From: Ensifer adhaerens
Lineage (GTDB): Bacteria > Pseudomonadota > Alphaproteobacteria > Rhizobiales > Rhizobiaceae
Length of the DNA: 64,000 bases
Assembly (NCBI RefSeq): GCF_002940685.1
Contig: NZ_PNFP01000014.1
Coordinates: 124,001-188,000 of the forward strand
Reading direction: 5' to 3'
The notes beneath the pieces are model-generated. The model ran no database searches. It was not told where the DNA came from and saw nothing but the letters and a program-made list of their open reading frames with translations. This document shows, one piece after another, positions 53,937-62,477 of the stretch; within the stretch, counting starts at the first letter, position 1; each line of letters starts with the position of its first letter. The translations under genes and the position numbers were made by a program.

Positions 53937-54908
53937 TTAATCCAGGCGCCCGGCGAGTGCCAAAGCCGCGCCCTTCAAAATCGCGTCGTCGCTGCGGATG
54001 ATGAAAATTGGTATCTCTGCAAGCCAGGCGGACCGTCGGCCTTTCGCTTCGAAAGCTGCTCGAAACAGATCGGCCTTCAACCGTCGTTCCATTCTTCGCG
54101 GAATGGGCCCCCAGAGATAAATGCCGCCCCTGGCATCATAGAGAAGAGCGCTGTCACCAGCGAACCTGGCCAGCCAGGTGGCGAAATAGTCCACGGCCTT
54201 CGCGGCCACCGCGTCGCTCCCGCGTAATGCCGCATCGATGATGCTGGAGGCCGGCGAGCCGCGCACGGCCTGACCGGCACTTTCGAGCAGCAACTCATGA
54301 AGATGACAAAGACCGGCCTCCGACAGGAGGTTCTCGACCGAGACGTAGTCGGTCGCGCAACGGATGCGCTCGAAAATATCAAATTCCCCACGCGTCTGGG
54401 GGGCAAAGGAGATACCTCCCGCATGGGTTCGGTGCGCGGTCCATGCGCCATCGTCCGGGGTCAGCGACGTTACGCCGAGCGCCTGTCCGACGCTGATGAT
54501 CGCCTTCGGCGTACCAGGCTCGACCGTTTGTCCGCTGATCAATTTTGTGTCGTGTAAAGTCAGATGGGGTAAAACCAATGCCAGCGCGTCGAGCGCGTCG
54601 ACCTTGAAAACTCGCGAGGGTGAAGTGCCCCAATCGAGTTGTTCTGCCAGATCATGATGAAGGCGGTCTTCGTCGGTAGTCGGGCCGCCGTTGACGACCG
54701 CGATGCCGATTGCGGAGGTCGCTACGGGCGTGGACCGGATATAGGCGGCCAGCGCGTCGGTCACGCAGGTAAAGGCGTTGTTGTCGAACTGTACGTAGTG
54801 GTCGATCGATAGCCGGTCGTAATCCGTAACCGCAAGGCGTGTGTGTGTTTCGCCCATCTCCGCAACGATTGCCTGACGTGCCAACATGCCCACCGCAGGT
54901 CCTCCCAT
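53937..54908 (-). CDS. Glucokinase-like protein with altered catalytic and sugar-binding motifs
   Basis: A 323-residue protein that aligns with bacterial glucokinase, most clearly at the C-terminus (LFRAAFEAKGRRSAWLAEIP). The motifs differ from active Glk: DxGGTNxR is AEMGETHTR (16-24), the catalytic NDF region is KVDALDALAL (102-111), GTGLG is GQALG (141-145), and the sugar-binding GEGGH is THAGG. It is therefore probably not an ordinary glucokinase; sensing or another substrate is possible. The start is M1 (54908) or M8. The perfect operator at 54954 is 52 nt upstream and is shared with PEP synthase. Confidence 0.8.
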   Translation of the reverse strand: MGGPAVGMLARQAIVAEMGETHTRLAVTDYDRLSIDHYVQFDNNAFTCVTDALAAYIRSTPVATSAIGIAVVNGGPTTDEDRLHHDLAEQLDWGTSPSRVFKVDALDALALVLPHLTLHDTKLISGQTVEPGTPKAIISVGQALGVTSLTPDDGAWTAHRTHAGGISFAPQTRGEFDIFERIRCATDYVSVENLLSEAGLCHLHELLLESAGQAVRGSPASSIIDAALRGSDAVAAKAVDYFATWLARFAGDSALLYDARGGIYLWGPIPRRMERRLKADLFRAAFEAKGRRSAWLAEIPIFIIRSDDAILKGAALALAGRLD

Positions 54909-54953
54909 ATAGTCGGTTCATGAGATTGTGCCGCAAGTCCACCGAACGTGCTT

Positions 54954-54967
54954 TGACGGCCGTCAAG
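54954..54967. promoter_or_regulatory. FixK/FNR-type operator (TTGACGGCCGTCAA, perfect palindrome)
   Basis: Shared between the glucokinase-like gene (52 nt) and the PEP synthase gene (64 nt to 55025). A fully symmetrical 14-mer. Confidence 0.88.
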
Positions 54968-55024
54968 GTCAGACCCCACCTCGGCGTTTATGATTTGCCG
55001 GTTCCTGACTGCTGGAGGCTTGGG

Positions 55025-57403
55025 ATGAGATCCGTTATTTGGCTCGAGAACGTCAGACGAGGCGACATCGGTGACGTTGGCGGCAAAAATGCCTCGCTCG
55101 GCGAATTGATCAACGGGCTCTCCGGGAGCGGTATCAAGATTCCAGGCGGATTTGCCACGACGGCGCAAGCCTATTGGCGCTTCATCGATTTCAACGGTTT
55201 GCGCGAACCAATCCGCGCGCTTGTGGCCGCATGGGAATCCGGACGCGACACCCTTTCTCAAACCGGGGCGACGATCCGCGCCCTCGTCCTGCAGGGTGCC
55301 TGGCCCCCCGACATCGAGGAAGACCTGATATCAGCCTATCGCAATTTGTCGAAAAGGCTTGGTGTTGAGGCCACGTCCGTCGCGGTGCGCTCGAGCGCCA
55401 CCGCTGAGGATCTGCCAGCGGCGAGTTTTGCAGGGCAACAGGAAAGCTACCTCAACATCTCTGGTGAGCAAGCACTTATGGATGCCTGCCGCCGCTGCTA
55501 CGCTTCCCTATTCACGGATCGTGCCATGGCATATCGCCAGGCAAACGGCTTCGAGCAGATGAAAGTGGCGCTCTCGATCGGCATCCAGCAGATGGTCCGC
55601 TCGGACCTTGGCGCAGCCGGCGTCATGTTTTCGATCGAAACGGAGACCGGGTTTAATAAGGTTGCCATCATCAATGCGAGCTGGGGGCTTGGCGAGTATG
55701 TCGTCAAGGGCACCGTCGATCCGGATGAATATCGCGTCTTCAAACCGTTGCTTGGCATTCCTGACATTGTGCCGATAATCGAAAAGAGACGTGGCTCCAA
55801 GGAACGAAAGCTCGTCTACGGCGATCGGGCTTCCCCCACGCAAGGCGTCTTGACGAGCGTAGAGGAGAGAGCGCGGCTCGTCTTGAGCGACGAGGAGATT
55901 GTGAAGCTCGCCAGATGGGCCGTTTTCGTTGAGGCGCACTATGCATGTCCCATGGACATCGAATGGGCGAAAGATGGTCCTAGCCAGGAGATCTGGCTTG
56001 TCCAGGCGCGCCCGGAGACGGTGCAGTCACAGGCGGCGACCAACTTGCTGTCGACCTACCGCATCAGTTCCAAGGGGCGACCGATTGCTCGGGGACTTGC
56101 AATCGGTGACGCCATCGCGGCTGCGCCCGTATGCCTTGTCGAACATGCCGGCGACGCTGATCACTTTGTCGACGGCACTGTTCTGGTTGCAGCGACAACG
56201 GATCCGGACTGGGTTCCGCTGATGAAGCGTGCCTGCGCTATCGTCACCGACCATGGCGGGCGGACGTCGCATGCCGCAATCGTCAGTAGGGAGCTCGGTG
56301 TTCCGGCTATCGTCGGCGTTGGGAACGCAACGCAGTTGCTTCACCCGGGGGAGGTGGTCACGGTATGCTGTGCCGAAGGTGATGAGGGCACGATCTACGA
56401 GGGGCGGGCGGACTTCGTCGCCGAGGAAACAGACCTTTCCGACATGCCTGAAACGCGAACAAAGGTGATGCTAAACCTTGCTGACCCGCAGGCTGCATCC
56501 AGGTGGTGGCGGTTGCCGGCCGACGGCATCGGGCTTGCGCGCATGGAGTTCGTGATATCGAATACCATCCAGATCCATCCGATGGCACTTGTCCACTTCG
56601 ACGACTTGCGGGATCAGGCCGCCAGGGAAACGATCGATACCCTGACGAGGGAATACAACGAAAAGACGGAATACTTCGTGGACAAGCTCTCAGCCGGGCT
56701 GGCGCGACTTGCCGCTGTTGCATTTCCCAAACCGATCATCGTTCGCATGAGTGACTTCAAGACCAACGAATATGCGGGTCTTTGCGGCGGAAAGCAGTTT
56801 GAACCGCTAGAGGAAAACCCGATGATCGGCTTTCGTGGAGCCTCCCGCTATTATTCACCCCGCTACAGGGACGGGTTCGTGCTGGAGTGCCGTGCCATAA
56901 GGCGTCTTCGAGAGAGGATGGGTTTTGTGAATGTCGCGCTCATGATCCCCTTCTGCCGCTCTCCCAAGGAGGCGGAAAAGGTGTTGGATACGATGGCCGA
57001 GAATGGATTGAAGCGCGGCAACGGGCTTGAGATCTACATCATGTGCGAAATCCCTTCCAATGTCATTCTGGCAGCCGATTTCGCGCGGCACTTTGACGGA
57101 TTCTCGATCGGCTCGAACGATCTGACCCAATTGACGCTTGGCATCGACCGGGACTGCGAGGACCTCGCCGCCGTCTTTGATGAACGAGATCCAGCGGTAA
57201 AGTGGATGATCCGCAAGGTCATCGGCGACGCAAAGGCGGCCGGCGTCAAGATCGGCCTTTGCGGACAGGCGCCGAGCGATCACCCCGAGTTCGCTGCCTT
57301 CCTCGTCGACTGCGGAATTGATTCAATCTCCGTTACGCCCGACAGTTTCGTCGCTGTCAAACGAATGGTCGCAACTGCGGAAGCAAAACAGGAGAAGGGC
57401 TAG
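55025..57403 (+). CDS. ppsA: Phosphoenolpyruvate synthase
   Basis: A 792-residue enzyme converting pyruvate and ATP to PEP, AMP and phosphate. The N-terminal ATP-grasp domain (VGGKNASLGELI, SVAVRSSATAEDLPAASFAG, WLVQARPETV) is followed by the swivelling phospho-His domain with the intact catalytic motif TDHGGRTSHAAIVSRELG. The C-terminal PEP-utiliser barrel retains GSNDLTQLTLGIDRD and the catalytic Cys in GLCGQAPSD, so activity is expected. GGAGGC lies upstream of ATG 55025. Making PEP under low oxygen would support gluconeogenesis or anaplerosis. The operator is centred 64 nt upstream. Confidence 0.93.
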   Translation: MRSVIWLENVRRGDIGDVGGKNASLGELINGLSGSGIKIPGGFATTAQAYWRFIDFNGLREPIRALVAAWESGRDTLSQTGATIRALVLQGAWPPDIEEDLISAYRNLSKRLGVEATSVAVRSSATAEDLPAASFAGQQESYLNISGEQALMDACRRCYASLFTDRAMAYRQANGFEQMKVALSIGIQQMVRSDLGAAGVMFSIETETGFNKVAIINASWGLGEYVVKGTVDPDEYRVFKPLLGIPDIVPIIEKRRGSKERKLVYGDRASPTQGVLTSVEERARLVLSDEEIVKLARWAVFVEAHYACPMDIEWAKDGPSQEIWLVQARPETVQSQAATNLLSTYRISSKGRPIARGLAIGDAIAAAPVCLVEHAGDADHFVDGTVLVAATTDPDWVPLMKRACAIVTDHGGRTSHAAIVSRELGVPAIVGVGNATQLLHPGEVVTVCCAEGDEGTIYEGRADFVAEETDLSDMPETRTKVMLNLADPQAASRWWRLPADGIGLARMEFVISNTIQIHPMALVHFDDLRDQAARETIDTLTREYNEKTEYFVDKLSAGLARLAAVAFPKPIIVRMSDFKTNEYAGLCGGKQFEPLEENPMIGFRGASRYYSPRYRDGFVLECRAIRRLRERMGFVNVALMIPFCRSPKEAEKVLDTMAENGLKRGNGLEIYIMCEIPSNVILAADFARHFDGFSIGSNDLTQLTLGIDRDCEDLAAVFDERDPAVKWMIRKVIGDAKAAGVKIGLCGQAPSDHPEFAAFLVDCGIDSISVTPDSFVAVKRMVATAEAKQEKG

Positions 57404-57431
57404 AGGATCAAGGCGAACGGAACTCAAACCG

Positions 57432-57752
57432 TCATTCCTCGGCTTCGAGCTGCTCGGCCGCTACATAGAGGAGCGCGCGCATTTTCTCCTGCAACATGGC
57501 CTTGTCGGCCGCCACGTTGGCAGCGCGCAGATCATCGAGAACCTTCAGCAAGACGTCATCGTCTCCTGGATCGGTTTGACCAGCCGTGATCACCTCTTCC
57601 ACATAGCCTGATACATCTGTGCGACCGATAACCTGCGCCGCCCACCTCGCCAGAATGCGATTGCGTCGATCGCGAACCCGGATTGCTCTTTCGAAGTCCA
57701 GGAAATACTTCTCTTCAAGAGCTTTTTGACGTTCGTTCAATGCGGTCATCAT
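57432..57752 (-). CDS. F1-ATPase inhibitor zeta-type protein (DUF1476 paralogue)
   Basis: A 106-residue helical protein that matches DUF1476, the zeta subunit that blocks ATP hydrolysis by alphaproteobacterial F1Fo-ATP synthase. Family-like parts are ALEEKYFLDFERAIRVRDRR, then NRILARWAAQVIGRT, VEEVITA, DDDVLLKVLDDLRAA and EKMRALLYVAAEQLEAE. Start at ATG 57752 or 57749, 22-25 bp after the groEL stop, so it lies in the groEL operon under the operator at 59449. This placement suggests that ATP hydrolysis is shut down under oxygen limitation (inference). The housekeeping copy should be elsewhere. Confidence 0.85.
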   Translation of the reverse strand: MMTALNERQKALEEKYFLDFERAIRVRDRRNRILARWAAQVIGRTDVSGYVEEVITAGQTDPGDDDVLLKVLDDLRAANVAADKAMLQEKMRALLYVAAEQLEAEE

Positions 57753-57774
57753 GATGCTCCGACATCTTTTGGGG

Positions 57775-59397
57775 CTAAGCTTGCATGCCGGCCTCGACAA
57801 GACCGTCCCTTGCCGGCTCCGGTATTTCTGTCATGGTGGCTTCGGTGAGCAATAGAACGCTTGCGACCGACACCGCGTTTTCAAGCGCTACGCGAACGAC
57901 CTTTGTGGGATCGATGATGCCGGCCGACACGAGATCGACATACTCCTTCCGCCCGGCGTCGAAACCGTAATTGCCTTGCGCCTCCATCATCTTCGCCACG
58001 ACGACGCCACCATCAGTGGACGAGTTCTCCGCGATCTGGCGCGCTGGAAGTTCGAGCGCGCGCTTCAGAATCTGCACACCCGTGCGCTCGTCGCCTTCAC
58101 ATGCCCTTTCCTCATCGGTAATGGCATCTATGCATCGCAAGAGGGCGAGGCCGCCTCCAGGAAGAATTCCTTCGGCTACCGCTGCCTTGGTGGCGCTGAT
58201 GGCGTCGTCGAGGGCTTCCTTCTTTGACTTGAGTTCCGCTTCCGTGGCAGCACCCACCTTTATGACGGCAACCCCGCCAGAAAGTTTTGCCAGTCGCTCC
58301 TCGAGTTTGTCTCGATCGTAATCACCCGTCGTCGTGGAGATTTCCCGCCTTATCTGGTCGGCGCGGCCGGCAATTGCCTTCTTGTCTCCCGCGCCGCCGA
58401 TGATCGTCGTCGTATCCTTTGTGATGACCACCCGTTCGGCGCGGCCTAGTTGTTCGGCTGTCACCGTATCCAGTTTGATGCCCAATTCTTCGGAAATCAG
58501 CTGGCCCCCGGTGAGTATCGCTATGTCTTGAAGCAGCGCCTTTCGCCGGTCGCCGAAACCGGGCGTCTTCACGGCACAGTTTCTAAGTGTCCCCCGCATC
58601 TGGTTGACGATCAGCGTGGCGAGCGCTTCTGTTTCAACGTCTTCGGCGATGATCAGCAACGGGGTTCCGGACTTGGCGACGGCCTCAAGCAGGCCGACGC
58701 AGTCCTTCAGTGATGTGATCTTCCGGTCAAGAAGCAGAATGACAGAATTTTCAAGCGACACTTCCATCCGCTCCGTGTCCGTGACGAAGTAGGGGGAAAG
58801 ATAGCCGCGATCGAACTGCATACCTTCGAGTACATCAAGGACCGTTTCGGTAGATTTAGACTCTTCGACGCTGATGACACCTTCGTCGCCGACCCGCTCC
58901 ATTGCTTCCCCGATAAGGGTGCCGATATGCGTGTCGTTGTGCGCCGAGATCGTTGCGACCTGTTCTTTTTCGCGCTTTGAGGAAACGGGGCGCGAATTTC
59001 GTTTGAGTTCAGAAACGGCGCGCTTGAGCGCCCGGTCCAGACCTCGCTTGATATCGATCGCGCTTGCGCCGGCCACGACGTTGCGTAGTCCGTCGGCGAA
59101 GATCGCGTGGGCAAGAATGGTCGATGTGGTCGTTCCGTCGCCGACGATTTCGCCGGTCTTTTCTGCCGCCTGCCGCAGCATCCGCGCACCGAGATTTTCC
59201 TCCGGGTCCTTGAGATCGAATTCCTTGGCGATCGTCACGCCGTCATTGCAAACGATCGGCGACCCCCACTTTCTCTCAATCAGCACGGATTTAGATCGCG
59301 GTCCGAGGGTAACCCGAACCGCATCGGCGAGCTGAGCTGTTCCTTTCAGGATCTTTTCGCGCGCGGCTGAGTGGAAAAGAACTTGCTTGTGCGCCAT
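57775..59397 (-). CDS. groEL: GroEL chaperonin, orphan paralogue
   Basis: A 540-residue 60-kDa chaperonin. The ATP-binding motifs GDGTTT and the segments LGARMLRQAAEKTGEIVGDG and GFGDRRKALLQDIAILTGG are intact. The Gly-Gly-Met tail is missing; the protein ends EAGMQA. It starts MAHKQVLFHSAAREKILKG rather than the usual AAKDVKF. There is no groES beside it, so it must use a co-chaperonin from elsewhere. It is divergent from a usp gene and followed by a zeta-type ATPase inhibitor. The operator is centred 58 nt upstream of ATG 59397. Confidence 0.93.
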   Translation of the reverse strand: MAHKQVLFHSAAREKILKGTAQLADAVRVTLGPRSKSVLIERKWGSPIVCNDGVTIAKEFDLKDPEENLGARMLRQAAEKTGEIVGDGTTTSTILAHAIFADGLRNVVAGASAIDIKRGLDRALKRAVSELKRNSRPVSSKREKEQVATISAHNDTHIGTLIGEAMERVGDEGVISVEESKSTETVLDVLEGMQFDRGYLSPYFVTDTERMEVSLENSVILLLDRKITSLKDCVGLLEAVAKSGTPLLIIAEDVETEALATLIVNQMRGTLRNCAVKTPGFGDRRKALLQDIAILTGGQLISEELGIKLDTVTAEQLGRAERVVITKDTTTIIGGAGDKKAIAGRADQIRREISTTTGDYDRDKLEERLAKLSGGVAVIKVGAATEAELKSKKEALDDAISATKAAVAEGILPGGGLALLRCIDAITDEERACEGDERTGVQILKRALELPARQIAENSSTDGGVVVAKMMEAQGNYGFDAGRKEYVDLVSAGIIDPTKVVRVALENAVSVASVLLLTEATMTEIPEPARDGLVEAGMQA

Positions 59398-59448
59398 GGT
59401 TCCGACCCTCCATCAATTGTCATCTAGCACGGGAGGAGGGATGCGGCC

Positions 59449-59462
59449 TTGATGGGCGTCAA
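59449..59462. promoter_or_regulatory. FixK/FNR-type operator (TTGATGGGCGTCAA)
   Basis: Centred 58 nt upstream of groEL (minus), giving that side of the divergent region its own site. Confidence 0.85.
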
Positions 59463-59490
59463 AGACATCTTTATCCGCGCCGCCGCACCT

Positions 59491-59504
59491 TTGACGGCGG
59501 TCAA
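59491..59504. promoter_or_regulatory. FixK/FNR-type operator (TTGACGGCGGTCAA)
   Basis: Centred 70 nt upstream of the usp gene at 59568 (plus), 42 bp from the groEL-side operator (four helical turns). Confidence 0.85.
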
Positions 59505-59567
59505 GGCGAGACTGATCGTTTGGTGCTTTGATGAAGTGATCGAAGTCCCAAACTGGGGGTCGTAGCG

Positions 59568-60374
59568 ATGATTTACAACACGATAATGGTAAGCTTGAGT
59601 TTGCACGAAAGTGTTTCGCGGCAGCTAAGATTTGCGCGTGGCGTGGCGTCGCGTTTCGAAGCAACACTCATCGGCTTCGCAGCCGGCGACATTCGTATCA
59701 TAACGGCGGCGCCCCCTGGCGTGGTCATGGACGACGAATTCATGCGCCTCGAAGCGATCGATATCGAACGCCGTCTGGAGGTGCTCAGGCGAGAGTTCGA
59801 GGCCGAAGGCGGAGCCGTGGATCTGCTGCGGACAAGCGTTGGTGATCCAACGAAGGATCTCGCGACCGCTGCTCGGTTGGCCGACCTAGTTATCGCAGGC
59901 ATATCGCAAGTGGGAAGCGAGCAGGTTGACATCGGTGAACTGATCCATTCGGCGGGCCGCCCCGTCCTTATCCCCAGAGCCGACCTTGAGCCGCTCGCTG
60001 CCCACAAGGTCGTTGTTGCCTGGAAGGATACGCGCGAGTCCCGGCGCGCCGTGGTCGATGCGATGCCTTTCCTCGTTCATGCCCGTGAGGTCCTTGTCGC
60101 ATCAGTCGAAGATCAAGGAAAACGCCGCGGCGTGGAAACACTGAATGATGTTGTCCGCCACCTGATCCATCACGGTGCAAGAGCCCGGGGCGAGGTCTTC
60201 AGCAGCGATGGGCCTTCAGATGGCGAGACCCTGATCAATATTACCAAGCAGTTTGGTGCGGATCTGATCGTTTCGGGAGCGTATGGCCACAGTCGCTTGC
60301 GCGAGTGGCTGGTGGGCGGCGTTACCCGATCGCTGCTGGGCGAAACCTCTCTCCATCGCTTGATGTCGTCGTGA
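59568..60374 (+). CDS. Tandem-domain universal stress protein
   Basis: A 268-residue tandem UspA protein. The second half contains SGAYGHSRLREWLVGGVTRS, the nucleotide-binding loop; the first half begins MIYNTIMVSLSLHESVSRQL without the usual Asp-Gly loop. It is a paralogue of the proteins at 36071 and 52021. ATG 59568 is used; the upstream bases are weak as a ribosome-binding site. The operator at 59491 is centred 70 nt upstream. The COG2187-type kinase gene begins 59 bp downstream. Confidence 0.9.
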   Translation: MIYNTIMVSLSLHESVSRQLRFARGVASRFEATLIGFAAGDIRIITAAPPGVVMDDEFMRLEAIDIERRLEVLRREFEAEGGAVDLLRTSVGDPTKDLATAARLADLVIAGISQVGSEQVDIGELIHSAGRPVLIPRADLEPLAAHKVVVAWKDTRESRRAVVDAMPFLVHAREVLVASVEDQGKRRGVETLNDVVRHLIHHGARARGEVFSSDGPSDGETLINITKQFGADLIVSGAYGHSRLREWLVGGVTRSLLGETSLHRLMSS

Positions 60375-60433
60375 GCCACCCGCCAAGCTGATCGCGCGAA
60401 CTGTGTCGATAAGGCGCAAGAACAGTGTGTTCA

Positions 60434-61435
60434 ATGTCCGCTCTGCATGAGAAGATCCGCTTTCTCAGCGACCCGGCATCCTATCCTGATCGGCCATCGA
60501 GGGTCGAAACCCGGGAGACCCATATGTCATGGGTCTTCCTGACGGATGATTGGGTGCTGAAGCTGAAGAAGCCGGTCAAGACGTCTTTTCTTGACTTCAG
60601 CACGATAGATAGCCGTCACTTCTTTTGTTGCGAAGAAATTCGCCTCAATCGCCGATTGGCTGAGGAAACCTATAGAGGCGTCAAACCTCTCTATGCAGAC
60701 CTTTCCGGCAACCTCACATTTGAGAACTCTGGGAGAGCTGCCGATTGGCTCGTGGAGATGAGGCGGCTCCCCGAAGCCGACATGCTGGATCAGCGCATAA
60801 AGGCGGGTGACCTCGCACCGACGGAGCTTATTGGCGTGGCTGAGAAACTTGTGCGCTTCTACGCCGGCTGTCGGCCGGAGAGCGTCGATGGGCATGTGCG
60901 CCACCTCATGGATGAACTCGACATCACGCGAAAGATCTTGCTGCGGCCGGAGTTCGATCTGGAGTCCGAAGGCGTTGCTGCACTGCTGGAAGGCATCGGT
61001 CACGGATTGCAGGTGATGCGGTCAAAAATCGAGGAGCGGATCAAGAAGGGGTGCCTGGTGGAAGGACATGGCGACTTGCGGCCAGAACACATCTGCCTCG
61101 TTAGGTCTCCCCAGATCATCGATTGCCTGGAATTCAACCGGTCCATGCGCCTCGTCGACCCATATGATGAGATCGGTTACCTTGCTCTCGAATGTGAGGT
61201 CTTGGGCTCGGGCTGGATCGGTCAATTCTTCCTCACGGCTCTGGAGCGCACGGTTGGAAATCGCCCTTGTGATCGCTTGATGGGTGTCTTTGGCGGTTTC
61301 CGTGCCTTGTTGCGGGCCCGGCTCTGTCTTGCTCATCTTCTTGAAACACCAGCGCGCCGCCCCGAGAAGTGGCGACCGCTCGCGCTCACCTACCTCAAGA
61401 TGGCAAGGGTTCGCTTGTCACTCGTCGTCTCCTGA
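60434..61435 (+). CDS. Aminoglycoside phosphotransferase-like kinase (COG2187 type)
   Basis: A 333-residue protein-kinase-like fold enzyme. The N-lobe begins EKIRFLSDPASYPDRPSRVE and has the candidate ATP-binding Lys in DDWVLKLKKPV. The catalytic loop is EGHGDLRPEHICL (HGD-L-x-x-x-H type), and a metal-binding Asp follows in IDCLEFN. Substrate unknown. A mycobacterial relative (Rv2004c) is in the DosR dormancy regulon. Start ATG 60434 is the better of two close Met codons. Its last 18 bp overlap the convergent prs-type gene. It is probably co-transcribed with usp. Confidence 0.85.
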   Translation: MSALHEKIRFLSDPASYPDRPSRVETRETHMSWVFLTDDWVLKLKKPVKTSFLDFSTIDSRHFFCCEEIRLNRRLAEETYRGVKPLYADLSGNLTFENSGRAADWLVEMRRLPEADMLDQRIKAGDLAPTELIGVAEKLVRFYAGCRPESVDGHVRHLMDELDITRKILLRPEFDLESEGVAALLEGIGHGLQVMRSKIEERIKKGCLVEGHGDLRPEHICLVRSPQIIDCLEFNRSMRLVDPYDEIGYLALECEVLGSGWIGQFFLTALERTVGNRPCDRLMGVFGGFRALLRARLCLAHLLETPARRPEKWRPLALTYLKMARVRLSLVVS

Positions 61436-62395
61436 AAGTGCTGCAAGCGGAACGCCGGTATGCAGGCGGCGAATGGTTTCGGCAAAAAGCGGTGCGCTGC
61501 TTAAGACCGTCACACAATCGCGCAGGAGGTCTTCGGGTATATGGAATGGAGAAGCTGAGTCCGTTACGATCGTCCTGTCGATCGCAGGGTGGGCCAGAAC
61601 CGCCTCGCAGCCCCGGTCAAAGAGCGCATGGGCGGCAAGGGCATAAACTGAATTCGCACCCCGCTGCCGGCAGGCTTCGGCTGCCCTGAGCATTGTTTTT
61701 CCCATCCCGATCATATCGTCCACGATAAAAACGCTCGCGCCTTCGACGTCACCTGCAAACAGGTGACCCGAGACGATCCCACCGCTGCGACGCTTTTCCA
61801 TGATCGCAAGTTGAGCCTCCTTGCCTGACAGACGCTCGTAATGTTCCCGCAGGAGTTGCGCGCGTTTTATGCCGCCGGCGTCGGGCGATAATACCATCGT
61901 CCGCTCGGGGCCGGAGAGACTTGCAATGGTCCTGCTAAAAAGTTTGCGGGTGTCGAGGTGAACCGTTGCACAGCGGAAGGCGTTCTGAAATGCCGAAAGG
62001 TTGTGGACGTCCAAAGTCACGACTGTATCGATGCCCACCGCCTCGAAGAGTTGTGCCACGTATCGTGTCGTCACCGGGTCGCGTAACTTGGTCTGTCTGT
62101 CTTTGCGAGAGTAAGCAAGATAGGGCGCGACGGCGGTTACGCGCGCTGCGCCGTGTTCGCGGCATGCGGCTGCGAAAAAGAGCAATTTACACAGCTTGTC
62201 ATTCGCCGAACCTTCCGGCGAACCATTCAAGGTATGTATGATGAAAACGTCCCTGCCGCGCACGCTGACAAGCGGACGCGCCTTGTGCTCCCCGCCTTCA
62301 AAGTCACGCTCTTCGTGCTCGGCAAGGGCGACTTGGAGTTCGTCAGCAATGGCTCTTCCAAAAGCCATCGTTCCGTTGAGTGCGAAAATCTTCAT
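61418..62395 (-). CDS. prs: Ribose-phosphate pyrophosphokinase (PRPP synthetase) paralogue
   Basis: A 325-residue enzyme that makes PRPP from ribose 5-phosphate and ATP. Present are the KRAQ/SPDAGG segment (VLSPDAGGIKRAQLL), the flexible KRR loop (IMEKRRSGG) and the PRPP-binding loop VDDMIGMGKT. This last differs from the usual VDDMIDTGGT at several positions, so it is a divergent paralogue with possibly altered kinetics. Start chosen at ATG 62395 (MKIFALNG), only 42 nt from an operator centre. It follows the HhH gene in a minus-strand series. Confidence 0.9.
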   Translation of the reverse strand: MKIFALNGTMAFGRAIADELQVALAEHEERDFEGGEHKARPLVSVRGRDVFIIHTLNGSPEGSANDKLCKLLFFAAACREHGAARVTAVAPYLAYSRKDRQTKLRDPVTTRYVAQLFEAVGIDTVVTLDVHNLSAFQNAFRCATVHLDTRKLFSRTIASLSGPERTMVLSPDAGGIKRAQLLREHYERLSGKEAQLAIMEKRRSGGIVSGHLFAGDVEGASVFIVDDMIGMGKTMLRAAEACRQRGANSVYALAAHALFDRGCEAVLAHPAIDRTIVTDSASPFHIPEDLLRDCVTVLSSAPLFAETIRRLHTGVPLAALSGDDE

Positions 62396-62430
62396 GAAAG
62401 CCAGCATGATCCATGGCGCCCCGGCGTTCA

Positions 62431-62444
62431 TTGACGTCGGTCAA
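62431..62444. promoter_or_regulatory. FixK/FNR-type operator (TTGACGTCGGTCAA)
   Basis: Centred 42 nt upstream of the prs-type ATG, closer than at any other gene here. If activation is at -41.5, transcription would start at or near the start codon (leaderless), or a later start codon is used. Confidence 0.8.
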
Positions 62445-62477
62445 GGATCAAAAACTCCTTTAGGGAAAAGCTCGCGG

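Noticed and set aside
60360-60374. TTGATGTCGTCGTG as another FixK-type operator
   Set aside because: The right half-site is GTCGTG instead of GTCAA, and it lies within the 3' end of the usp coding region.
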